Positions 46,886 through 56,959 of a stretch of 64,000 bases of DNA are shown piece after piece. Positions within the stretch are counted from its first letter, which is position 1. Each line of letters opens with the position of its first letter. The DNA comes from Welwitschia mirabilis (Eukaryota > Gnetophyta > Gnetopsida > Welwitschiales). The notes under the pieces were generated by a model. That model had not been told where the DNA came from. It searched no databases and was given only the letters and a program-made list of their open reading frames with translations. A program made the translations under genes and the position numbers. The DNA lies in the NCBI GenBank assembly GCA_051453625.1, contig JBOZIK010000001.1, positions 152,786,269-152,850,268 of the forward strand. The letters are read 5' to 3'.

Positions 46886-47345
46886 TCTCTCTTTTCATAA
46901 GGGCACTTCTTCCCAAAAATTTACAAGAGGGTACTAGATGTAAATAACATCATAATTTACTAAGATTTAAGTTAAAAAATAGGAATATATTCTTAATATG
47001 TTCTTCTAATTCCCATTTAGATTAGTTAGTATTAACTTTCATCCATGAAATTTCCTTAGTTTGTAAAACTTGTATCATTCTCTTTGAGATTTCCATTAGT
47101 TCTACTAAAACCTGAAGGTTTTTCAATTTTTTACATTTGAAGAGTCTCATACATACTTTATAAGCATATAAAAATGAAGAACATTATGAAGATGATTCAA
47201 ATTAATGAAAAGAACAATTTCATAAGTTAAACGTCTGATTCATCTCAAAATATTAAGAGGTTATATAAACTTAGATAGAAACTTAATCTTTTTTCTTATC
47301 ACGTCTACCTTTTTTTCCTAAGGTTAGAAAATTTTCCAAGTTAAT
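46886..47345 (-). pseudogene. Gypsy integrase C-terminal end
   Basis: The minus strand reads LSKFI*PLNILR*IRRLTYE and HNVLHFYMLIKYV, matching the family's L-S-P-R-F-I-G-P-F-E-I-L block and its H-N-V-F-H-V-S-M-L-R-K-Y block. It then reads TKEISWMKV and SKWELEEHIKNIF, matching the W-E-x-E-E-x-M closing block. It ends next to the LTR start at 46885. The rest of this element is not seen to the right. Confidence 0.72.
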
Positions 47346-47799
47346 TGGATAAATAATTAAATATTAGAAATTAATTAATAATAATAAGTCTATTTGAAAT
47401 TTTTTTAAAAAAATAATATTAGTAATAGTAAATAAATTATTAAAGATATAAGTGTGTTTACTATTTTAAGAAACTTATTTAAAGTTAACTTATAGTTGCT
47501 AAGTTTAAGTTAATTATTCGAAAGGTTAAGTTAATTATGAAACTTACTATTAATTATGCATTTTTTTATTCTTATAGTTTAAATTTAAATTACTTTTTAA
47601 AAGTTAGCTGAAGTATGGTATAGACTTCTTTTAATTACATCTTGTTCATAAGATAGTAAATTATAATTTTTTTGGAAAGTCTACCTATGTTATTTATTTA
47701 GTGCAATTAAATTTAAGTAGTAATGTTTTTATATTATTATTTACACCCAATGGCCATGCTTGAAAAGGATCAGTTAAGGGAACCTAAATTATCTATAGT
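47346..47799. other. AT-rich stretch, nothing recognised
   Basis: No domain or repeat was identified; it could be more of the decayed minus-strand gypsy element. Confidence 0.3.
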
Positions 47800-48550
47800 A
47801 ACATAACCTTCACTGTTAGTCTGTAGTTATAAATAGAGGAGTCCTTTGGCTATTAGAGGCAAAGACAAGTACCTAGTGATTTTGAACATGTTGAAGTCTT
47901 TGGAAATTGCTAGCAATATTCTTATATTTTAGATTGTAGAATAGGTATGATCCAAATTTCTTTTTATACATTATATGATCTAAGTTACCTTACTTGTCTT
48001 ATTTGTATGATCTAAAAATTCCTTCTGGTATCTTGCATGACTTTAGTGAATCTTCTTTGTGCTATATGAAATTTATGCTATATGATTACTATGAGTCCTT
48101 TATGTCATAAATTTGTAGTTCTTAAACTAATTATAGTGTCTTCGTCTATCTTGTATGACCTTAGCCTTAAAGAAAATTAGAATTGACCAGGGTAAGAGTT
48201 GTATGGATTTCAAATAGTGAAACTCTCTCTTGGGATTTCCACAACCATGGAAATGGACTGCTAGAGTAAAAAGGGAGAAATGTGCACACTAATTTATACC
48301 CCTTCTACTAGGGTGCAACTAGATTATTAGAATGTGATGATTGATAATTGTGAAGCAAGATAATTCTAATTGAACTTATATTCTTGATGAAGCCTTTAAT
48401 TTATCAATTTTCCTTTACTTTATGAGTTTGGAACCCTTATTCCTATCACTTCCTTGCCTTGAGTCATATAGGGAACTGTGATGGATGCAGTTCTCACATC
48501 ATACATGTATGTGCAGGACCTATTGCAAAGGAGGACTTTGAAAAGTATTG
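47800..48550. repeat. Unclassified dispersed repeat, copy 2
   Basis: This is the partner of 180-870. A clear TATAAATAGAGGAG sequence at about 47829-47842 lies near its start and may be a promoter. The best-conserved part is 48220-48530, including AAAAAGGGAGAAATGTGCACAC and GGAACTGTGATGGATGCAGT. No coding frame was seen. Confidence 0.5.
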
Positions 48551-48861
48551 AAGGTCACAATGAAGACTAATGTTAAATACATGTTTTTATTTTAATTATT
48601 GTATGTTGAAGAGATTTGATATTTGAATGTTGTAGTAGTGCACATTTGAAAGACTTTATGCATGTTATATTGGAAATATATGAAACTTAGATGTATTCAG
48701 CATCATGTTATTCAATTGTGATATCTACTTTTTTTTTTTGCCAATAATAATGCTCTAGAAATTATATATTTGCTTTATGTCATTAGCTATTCCTTATGAT
48801 AATATACAAATGTCACAGTTACATTTCTTCCTTTTATATAAGAAAATTTTTAAATGATTTA

Positions 48862-48930
48862 TTAGTGTAAGTGGTTAAATCCATTTATGTGTTAAATAGG
48901 AAGTCTTAAGTTCAAAAGTTATACAATATT
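48862..48930 (+). repeat. SINE-like tRNA-derived fragment, copy 1
   Basis: TTAGTGTAAGTGGTTAAA resembles a polymerase III box A, and AAGTTCAAAAGT, 34 bases on, resembles a box B. It aligns with 49871-49940. Both boxes are degraded and no tail is evident. Confidence 0.3.
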
Positions 48931-49119
48931 ATTTTATGCTCCTTTCTTCCTATAAAGAATTAAATGCCTAAAGATTTTAAATTTTTACATGTACATGGAA
49001 TTTAAAAATAGGCTCAATAATTATTGGTTCACTTATTAATATTTATAATTTTCAATTTCGTTACGCTGAACTCATCATTGCTTAGGCCAATTATATATAT
49101 TTTTATTGTTAAAATGCCA

Positions 49120-49840
49120 ACTCACATATAAACATGCAGTCAGCTAATCCCTGGGAAATGCACGTGCGTTGTATAAAGTAGCCCTCCTCCGTCCTAACAA
49201 TTCTCCAAGAAAAGACATGCAATTAAAGTAGTCAGTTTAGCCGCCGCCTTTATTTCTGCTCATAGAGGAGCCTCTTAAATCTACTTATCCCTTTTCTCTC
49301 TGCTCCTGCGTGACCTCCCTCTGCGTGACGCATGCAGTGAATGCTGGCCATTCTGACAGCACGTGCATCTTTTTGGTCAACGCCTCCCTTGTCCTTCTCT
49401 TCTTCCGCATGTAATTACTGGACAGGCAGCGTGCGCCCCTCCCTTTTGCCATGTGATTCCAGTGCGGCTTCTTTTCTCACACCACGTGCTTGCATAGTTT
49501 TCCATGTCGGTAGCCACCGACTTGCTTCCATTTCATTTGCCTTTATGGAGATATCCATCAATACACACTCGAGATTTCTTGAAGACTGCGTAGTACAACA
49601 CACGGAACGTGTTCAATAAGGGTGACGTGACATGATACCTTTTATCAAGTTACCAGCATTAATGAAGCTTATGCGCCTTGTCAACCTTAATTTAGGGAAA
49701 AGCTGAGAAGGACACCCCCCAATCTAGTAAAGCCCTTTTCCTTTTTTTAATATAGGTAATGGAAATTTCACAAGTCCAACAAATGAGCTAACCAACAGTT
49801 ATTATGTAGGGTTCTCGTTTGACGTGCAGTGGTCATGTAA
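49120..49840. promoter_or_regulatory. GC-rich promoter-like island with G-box, RY, GCC and DRE motifs
   Basis: This stands out as GC- and CpG-rich within AT-rich DNA. Motifs seen: G-box CACGTG at 49161, 49360 and 49483; further ACGTG cores at 49608, 49625 (within TGACGTGA) and 49822; RY-type CATGCA at 49331; GCC-box AGCCGCC at 49239; W-box TTGACC on the minus strand at 49375-49380; and an inverted pair of DRE cores ACCGAC at 49506-49521. TATAAA lies at 49172, eleven bases after the first G-box start. In plants G-box/ABRE motifs bind bZIP and bHLH factors and RY motifs bind B3 factors, a combination common in seed and ABA-responsive promoters. No exon was recognised on either side. It may be a displaced or orphaned promoter, or the promoter of an unrecognised noncoding transcript. 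Confidence 0.5.
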
Positions 49841-49867
49841 TGGTTTTTCCTTGGCTAATTGCACTTG

Positions 49868-49985
49868 CTACTAGCGCTTAGGTGGTTAACCCACTCTAGT
49901 TAAAGCCATTAAGTATGAGGCCTTGTATTTGAGTCTTTGCTATGACATTTTATATTGTGGGCCCTTGACTGTTCCTTAAAAATTT
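49868..49985 (+). repeat. SINE-like tRNA-derived fragment, copy 2
   Basis: TAGCGCTTAGGTGGTTAAC (box A-like) at 49872 and GTATTTGAGTCT (box B-like) at 49925 lie at tRNA-like spacing, followed by TTGTGGGCCCTTG. It is not a tRNA gene: the cloverleaf cannot be completed. Confidence 0.35.
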
Positions 49986-49989
49986 TAAG

Positions 49990-50645
49990 ACTCTCATATA
50001 AATATTTTAATCTATAGAATACATTTTTTAGTTAGGTAATTTTATTTTAGAGCATATTAAATCTACCAAGAGATATGCTCTTTGCTTTTCATAGAAATGT
50101 CATGTTAAAATAGTCATACATATATTTCACTTAGAGTATAATGTTGTTCATGTAACTCCTAGGCTATAGTCTAGTTGTTGCAAAAAGGGATTGTTTGATA
50201 AATCTAATTATAATTTATCATAATTCTTATTATTTAGTATCGTAGAACTAGAGACATCTTTTTCCCTACATTTAAACCCACCAATATTATTTAACTATGA
50301 GTGATGTTTTGCACTTAATTAGAGGTAGACATTAAATCCACAGAAAAGCAAATGTTACATTTTAGTATCAACATATTAATAAGAAGTGCTAAATTTTGGT
50401 GGAATGTTTATGTTATCGTCAGACTATTTGAGCATGAAATGTGAATGTTACATTTCATCTATAAATACATTTCTTATATGATAAACATTAATGAACACAT
50501 GATATTCTACTTTCTTATATGATAAACCTTAAAGAACACATGATATTTTACTTGGAATACATGATAAGAGTTTTCTCCTCTAATCTACATAAATGTTTTC
50601 TCCATCAACTAGTTTTTGAAGTGTTTTTTTTTGGTTAATCTTAGT
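49990..50645. other. AT-rich stretch with a short tandem duplication
   Basis: No gene was seen. A 41-bp unit starting TTCTTATATGATAAAC occurs twice in tandem (50471-50511 and 50512-50552) with four or so differences. It lies beyond the 3' end of the minus-strand integrase remnant and could be its LTR. Confidence 0.5.
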
Positions 50646-50649
50646 TTCT

Positions 50650-51785
50650 CTTGTTATTCTTATGTCATTTAAGATTCTAAAATCACCTTGTCTTTTAGTA
50701 TATTACATGTATTAAGAAATTAATACTTTCTATCCTAAAGAGTATTATGTGAATACATTAGAATTAATTTATGATAGCTATTCTTATAGGAAGAATTAAA
50801 TAAGGTTTTAAGATGGTTACTCAAAGCTCAACATTTAGTTAACTAATAGCAATATTTTGTTCCATTTCTCTTAATAGTTTATGATATATTATCCCAATTG
50901 GTCATTTAAAATCTAGTTAACTTTTTTAATTTTTCCTTGGTCTAAAGATTATTTATTATTACCTAATATAACTTAGTGCCAAATGTTTTATGCAATGTCT
51001 TCTGATGCCTTAGTTTAAACCTAGCATTCATATTAGATATTATCTTCTAAAGAATAACATAAAGTCTAACAGCTTTCACAAGATGTAGTCTTACTACATT
51101 TTTTATGATTATTTTTAAATTGTTTGGAAGTAAAATGAGTAACTTTAGTTAAAATGTCTACTATCATTATTACATCATGTTTTATTCTTTTTGTTTAACT
51201 ATCCTATGATGAAATCCCTATGAAATATATCTCATTTTCTTTTAGGAATGACATGAGAATAAAACAAGCTTACAAAATTGTAATGTTTTAATAAGCTAAG
51301 CATCTATTACCATATTTTTCTTTATTTTTTTAAACATCGATGCCATAAAATATTTCATGCAATATCATGATCTCTTTCGATCTTCTACAAAATGTTTGTT
51401 ATCTAGTTCCTTTAAGATTTACAAACATATTTTACTATGCTCTAGAACATACAAATTTCATTTACATAATATTAATCCATATCATGTAAATTAATAGTAT
51501 TATATTATTAATCCTTTCTACCATTTCTCCTTTATTTTTTTCATTAATTAATCCCATTATAAAGCACCTATCAATTCTTCTAGTTAAATAGAAGTTATTA
51601 ATATCATATATTTAATAGTATGATCAACTTAGGGCATTAACAACCTTATTATGCTTTTTTAATAATAATTTCAAAATCATAATCAATTAGTGGTTTAATC
51701 CTTCCTATGTAATAGATAATAAGATGTGATTAAGGGAATAGGTATATCATAATGTCATGATCTATACAAGTTTTAAATTTCTCTC
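50650..51785 (-). pseudogene. Ty3/gypsy RNase H (second half) and integrase
   Basis: The minus strand reads TDHDIMIYLF and DYDFEIIIKKHNKVVNALS near 51770-51640, the closing part of RNase H. It then reads FKKIKKNMV, VIMIVVDILTKVTHF near 51165-51120 (integrase core start), HKTFGTKLY near 50990, and KNSYHKLILMYSHNTLWDRK-like sequence near 50780-50700 (with decayed codons), matching the N-N-S-Y-H-x-x-I-x-M-x-P-Y-E-A-L-Y block. The RNase H begins only from its middle, next to the LTR-like repeat at 51801. Confidence 0.65.
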
Positions 51786-51800
51786 CATACAAATTATTAA

Positions 51801-51945
51801 CATAAGTAGGGGTGTAGATGACTAGTAAGAGACTACCTATACAACACTATTAGATCTCATACTAAGTGTGATGTGACTATTCATAAAGATACAATAACAA
51901 AATACCATATAATATTTTACATCATGTAATCCCACAACAGGAGGG
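51801..51945 (-). repeat. LTR-end-like fragment, partner of 42175-42310
   Basis: It aligns with the repeat ending at the minus-strand primer site at 42168. Here no primer site follows; RNase H sequence does. That is what a 3' LTR at the far side of an insertion would look like. Confidence 0.5.
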
Positions 51946-52138
51946 TTAAGAAAGAGTGGTAAGCAAGGTTAAGGACGGTAGGGGTGAATTAGAGTAGCGG
52001 AAGCTAGGAGATGAGTAATAAAGCATAGGGGAACTATTTTAACACTAGAAGAAGCACCATAATCAACTAAGAAGGCATTCATTTAAGTTTTTTAATTTTG
52101 AGTTATTTAGATTTTCTCTAAAACTACACTTCTTGATA
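51946..52138. other. Short unassigned spacer
   Basis: This is more G-rich than its surroundings (GGAGGGTTAAG, GGACGGTAGGGG). It may be the 5' untranslated region of the LINE that follows. Confidence 0.3.
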
Positions 52139-52906
52139 ATGGAAAAAGCAAAGTTCTCCACAGATGATAGTACATTAGTTCTGAATACAGATGATAATGC
52201 ATGTACAGAGATTGATAAAAGATGTTAAAATAGTCTCATATGTAAATTCATTTGTCAGGTCCTAAGCGAAGTTACTAGAGCCTAAGTCGTTACCATACTA
52301 AATGGTTTGATACTATTTTATTTTAACAATAAAAAGGATAGAGATAAAAGGATAGCAAGGGACCTATCATTCTTTTGGATGAGAGGACTAGCTCTAGTAA
52401 AATGAATCCTAGGGATGTAAGTAGACCTAAATCTTTTTCAGAAGTTACTAATTCAGATTTAGATTTCCACATCTTCAGTGGAATTATGGAATGAGGAAAT
52501 CTCATAAAAATATCCTCACAATTCAAAGAACTCATTAAACTATATAAAATTGCTATAAAGCAAACAAGACTAGTCTTAATTAGATTCTATGTTTAAATAA
52601 GCTTAGAGATAGTAAAGCAAATCTAATCCATTAGATATTATTTCAAATGAAGGGAATGCAACTTGAAAGTTGAATACGAAAACTTGCAGTAATTTATGGG
52701 ATGTGTGAAAAATTAGGACATCCATTAGGGAGATACCCAAGGATAGAGAAACTGTGCTCTCACTATGAAAAGAAAGGACACTCCAAAGAGGAATGCCAAA
52801 AAAGACAGGTGGAAGTGGAAGAGATGAAACATGCATGCACTTTCTGTGGGAAATTAAGACATAGGACAAAATACTATTGGCATAACAAGAAAAAGGAAGA
52901 AATGTA
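52139..52906 (+). pseudogene. LINE ORF1: DUF4283-like domain with zinc knuckles
   Basis: It starts near MEKAKFSTDDSTLVL. The DUF4283-like part shows FYFNNKKDRDKRIARDLSFF, then RGLALVK and VDLNLFQKLLIQI*, following the family's F-x-F-x-x-x-x-D-x-x-x-I-L-x-x-x-P-W and P-L-x-L-x-x-W blocks. At 52701-52907 there are three knuckle-like units: MCEKLGHPLGRYP, LCSHYEKKGHSKEEC (one cysteine to tyrosine) and CTFCGKLRHRTKYYW (last cysteine lost). ORF1 of plant L1 elements binds RNA. Stops are at TAG/TAA. Confidence 0.72.
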
Positions 52907-53149
52907 AAAAATCACTGTGGTATACCTAAAAGAATAAAAGAAGAGACAAAATTCCAACTATAATCCATTTTCATCATTAATAACTAAAGGAGAAGAGGGA
53001 AAGAAATAGCCAAAAAAGCAAGACAATAATGCATAGCTGAATGACATCAAATAACATACCAAGAGAAGACTAAATAATAAATTACTGAGCAACATGGAGA
53101 TCATAGAGAACATGGCAAATAATTCTCAAGCAATAATAAATGAAAAATG
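52907..53149 (+). other. LINE ORF1-ORF2 spacer
   Basis: A-rich sequence between the ORF1 knuckles and the first endonuclease unit, with no recognised domain. Confidence 0.4.
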
Positions 53150-54520
53150 AAAAAAGGATTAGGATTGAAAGGGCAAAAACCAACCTGATGGACTATCTCA
53201 CATGGTGTTGTAGGAGTTTAGGATCCCTCTATAAAATGTAGACCCTAATAAATACTATTATAAAGAATACAATTAAACTAGTTTACTTACAAAAAACAAA
53301 AATAAGTAGTGATAAATACTTAGGATAGTGCTAAAGGACTAGAACATCTTCATCATGATAGTACAAAGGAAGTTAAGAGGAATAATGATTTTAACCAGAA
53401 AGGAAACTAAGCTAATTAATAGAGGTTATGACCACATCTCATTTTATCTTAAGAAAGAGAATTAAGTTGTTAAAAACATTTACAATCCACAAAGTAATGT
53501 GGAAAAGGACCAAGTATTCAATAAACCATGTAACACCATTACAAACAAGAAGACATAAATGATGTTAAGATACTTCAACTAGTGCATTCATAGATTGGAA
53601 GAAACATTAAAAAAGGATAGGGGATGAAAGAACAAAACCAACCTGGCAGACTGTCTCATATGGAATTGTAGGGGTTTAGGATCATTCTATAGATTGCAGA
53701 TCCTAATAGGTACTATTATAAAGAATACAATTAAACTAGTTTACTTATAAGAAACAAAAATAAGTAGTGACAAAGACTTGGAATAGTGATGATAGGACTA
53801 GAAAGTCTTCATCATGAGAACATAAGGTAAGTTAAGAGGAATAATTAACCAAAAATGAAGGTGAGCTAATTAATAGAGGTTATAGCCACATCTCAGTTTA
53901 TCTCACGAAAGAGGATTAAATTGTTACAAACATTTACAATACACTAAGTAATATTGTAAAGGACTAAGTATTTAATGAATTACTTAACACAATTACAAAC
54001 AAGAATAGATAAATGATGGTAGAGACTTCAACTAGTGCATTCCCAGATGGGAAGAAACATTAAAAAAGTATTGGGAATGAAAAGGCGAAAACCAACATAA
54101 TGGATTATCTTACATGGAATTGTAGGGATTTAGGGTCCCTCTATAAAATGCAGACCCTAATAGGTACTATTACAAAGAATATAATTAAACTAGTTTACTT
54201 ACAAAAAATAAAAATAAGTAGTGATAAAGACTTAAAACAGTGCTAACAAGACTATAACATCTTCATCATTAGATCATAAGGGAAGTTAAGAGGAATAATG
54301 ATTTTAACCAGAAAGGAAGTTGAGCTAATTAATAGAGGCTATGACCACATCTTAGTTTATCTTAAAAAAGAGGATTAAGTTGTTACAAACATTTATAGTC
54401 CACAAAGTAATATGAAAAAATATGAAAAAGGATCAAGTATTCAATAAACTACTTAACACAATTACAAATAAGAATGGCTTTATGGTGGTAACATAATTTA
54501 ACTAGTGCATTCATAGATGG
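53150..54520 (+). repeat. Tandem triplication of the LINE endonuclease N-terminal segment
   Basis: Three head-to-tail units of about 455 bp start near 53150, 53608 and 54066. Anchors such as AGTTAAGAGGAATAAT occur at 53371, 53830 and 54284. Identity between units is about 85% by eye. Each encodes the apurinic-endonuclease-like start of ORF2: a W-N-C-R-G-L-G-like block, a conserved lysine/glutamate strand (LVYLQ-K/E-T-KISS), then GGIMILTRKE, ELINRGYDHI and YSPQSN. Unit 3 alone continues into the rest of the endonuclease. Confidence 0.85.
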
Positions 54521-55330
54521 AGAAAAAAATCAGATTGTGATTAAAATAGTAAAGGATTAGATATTTTAGAGATTTTATGATTTAGTGATACTTCATCAAT
54601 ATCCCAATCATGGGATGCAAAAAATATGATCAAACAGAAGGTAGGCTAGCAATCTAATTATGTCTAGAATAGACAGAATTATGATTGGAAGAGGGATCAT
54701 TAACAAGATGGCGATTGAGGCATGGCATCTCAATCGAATAATGTCAGATGATAGACATGTCAGATTTTAAGTAGGAATGAATTCATCTCCAAAATAATTC
54801 TTCAAGGTGAGAAGATACTAGACAGGGAAAGAAGATATGAGTATGATGAAAATAATCTAGCAAAAATACAATAAGATCTAACAAGTACTTTCATGTATAG
54901 AGATCTAAATACTTTCAAAAACTACATGAAAAGTTAGAAGGAAAAGGATAATATGATATTTGATTCTTGTAAGAACCTTGAAAGGGAACTACAGAAGGCA
55001 TAGATCAAGTAGGAATAAGGTGGAAATCAGAATGACCTTAGACACCAAGAGTATATATGCCTTTAAAAGATTTAGAAAGTCATTGTAGATGAGAAATAAT
55101 ATTGAAGAGAAATATCTAGAATTAAATGGCTATTAAAAGGAGATAAATCTACAAAATTCTTTTTCCATTAGGTGAATAAGCACAAAATGTATAATAAGAT
55201 CAAGAAACTTAAGATGGAAAATAAAATCTTGAAAAAGGAAGAAGATATAAGATGAAAATGAAGAAACATCTGAGGGCTATGTGGAAATGGGAGAATATCA
55301 CCCCCAACTTATTAACCATTAGAAATAATA
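54521..55330 (+). pseudogene. LINE endonuclease C-terminal part and linker
   Basis: After unit 3 the frame reads SRIDRIMIGRGIINKMAIEA and HLNRIMSDDRHVRF. This matches the R-L-D-R and S-D-H-x-P catalytic region of L1 endonucleases, with the catalytic histidine changed to aspartate. A K/E-rich linker leads to the RT, including the WLLKGDKSTKFF-like stretch (KWLLKGDKSTKFFFH pattern, decayed) near 55120-55170. Confidence 0.7.
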
Positions 55331-56464
55331 TCACTGAAGAGGAAAATGAGAACTTCAATAAATCCATAAATAGGGAAGAAGTAAGTAGAGCCATTAAATC
55401 CATAAAAAATAACAAAGTCCTATAGCTAGATGGTTGGCTCATAGAGATCTTTAGAGTCTACTTCTTTATCTTAGAAGAAACCATTTAGGACATCATGTAA
55501 GAGATATTCACAATAAAAAGAATACTAACAAAAATGAATAAGATTATAATAGTACTTAATCCAAAGAAAATAGATGCCACTAGCTTCTATGATTACAAAT
55601 CAATTAGAACATGCAATGTGCTTTACAAGAATTTTGCAAATATCATGGTTGGCCATATCACCCCCACTACTATCCAAGGTCATCTATCTAAGCCAGGCCG
55701 GCTTCATTTACTTAAAATAAATTCAAGACTAAATGTTACTCATTCATGAAATCATCCATTCTATTAAAAAACATAAACTTCGACTAATGCTTAATAGCTA
55801 AGGATTATGACATAGTCAATTAGAGCACCATTGAAACCATCCTTAAGATATTGAATTTGCTAAAGAACTAGTAAATCTATGGATGGACATGCAAGCCTCA
55901 ACTAAATTATACCTTAGGATTAATTACAGTAGATTAGAATACTTTATAATAGGATGAGATCTTAGACAACAAAATTCCTTTTATGCTTATCCATTCTTAT
56001 TCGTAATGGATGTATTACAAGAAATGCTAAGTAGAAATGGAGTCAAAGGTATTAATATTGTGATATAAAAATTCATAAATAACCACTATGTAGATGACAT
56101 CACTATCATAACTCGAGCTCCATGCCAGTAAGTAAAAGCTATTAGAAAATCCATGGAACTTTTTAATAGAGCCATAGACCCAAAGGAAAAATTAGAGTAA
56201 AATAAAAGTTTACTTTATAGAATAGACTATTAAATGTAGGAGTGATATTACCTAAATTTTAAAAGCCAAGGAGAAAGAAATCAATGTTATATATTTAGGG
56301 ATTCTACTATGGAACTGGCATAAAATTCAAACTTTATATCATGTCTTTCAAAAAATTTAAAAGAAATTTAATCTGTAGATGAACAAATTTTTATCAACAA
56401 AAGTAAAAATTATCTTGATAATTCTTACCTCATATTAATATTCAACTTTATTGTTTCTATTATG
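55331..56464 (+). pseudogene. LINE reverse transcriptase
   Basis: Blocks in order: REEVSRAIKSIKNNK with LDGW (A-P-G-P-D-G block decayed), KMNKIIIVLNPKKIDATSFY, IRTCNVLYKNFANIMVGHI (normally I-S-L-C-N-V-x-Y-K), LRQQNSFYAYPFLFVMDVLQ (R-Q-G-D-P-L-S-P block decayed), the active site NNHYVDDITIITRA (56080-56120; YVDD intact), then YLGI. The chain is cut at 56464 by gypsy LTR sequence. Confidence 0.85.
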
Positions 56465-56700
56465 TGTCATATTCCATATTTTATAAACTTTATTTACTTG
56501 GATATTAAGTATATTAAGCTTTTAATTAGATTATGAATTACTCTTTTCTAAAGATCTCATCAAAATAAGATGGTATTTTAAATTAACCTTAGTTTGTAAT
56601 TTTTAGAGTTCACCATGAAAATGATAATAATTATATTGTACGGTTTTGTGAGAAAAGTTATTAAACATTTAAAATTAGATAATTCCATTATGTAAGAAAT
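56465..56700 (+). repeat. Truncated gypsy LTR start, same family as 33514
   Basis: 236 bp aligned over the same length with 33514-33749. It begins exactly at the LTR terminus TGTCATATTCC and loses homology after TGTAAGAAAT. Shared segments include TATTAAGTATATTAAGCTTTT and TTTAAATTAACCTTAGT. Confidence 0.88.
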
Positions 56701-56959
56701 TTTTTCCCCGAAACAATAGCAACTGAAATGTATATTAGCAAGTAGTATTTATAATTAAAGAAGCCACACCTACCCCCAGAATAAGACTACAAAAGGAGTT
56801 GTACCATCCCTGGGCTATAGTGCTTGGTTTATAAGTAACATGGTATATAATAAAAAAGTACTAGCTACAAAATTAGGGGTGACTACATCCTTGTTCTACA
56901 TAAGATACTAATAAATAAAAGAAGAGAAATTATTTAATTAAACCTAGGACTATAAAAGA
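56701..56959. other. Unassigned spacer
   Basis: No homology with the LTR continues here and no domain was seen. The sequence is somewhat GC-richer around 56760-56830. Confidence 0.35.

Larger units (their letters stand above)
52139..56464 (+). mobile_element. L1-type LINE with triplicated endonuclease segment
   Basis: ORF1-like DUF4283 and zinc knuckles, then an endonuclease start present three times in tandem, the rest of the endonuclease, and a reverse transcriptase, all on the plus strand and in L1 order. The element stops abruptly at 56464, where a gypsy LTR fragment begins, so the thumb/zf-RVT and the tail are missing. Decay is heavy but frames can be followed for long distances. Confidence 0.82.

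Noticed and set aside
49341-49619. 92-codon plus frame (and an overlapping 62-codon minus frame) in the GC-rich island
   Set aside because: Openness is expected from the GC content; the composition is Ser/Cys-rich without domain features, and the frames overlap dense regulatory motifs on both strands.
49868-49940. Candidate tRNA gene
   Set aside because: Box A- and box B-like motifs are present but acceptor and anticodon stems cannot be formed; treated as a SINE-like remnant.
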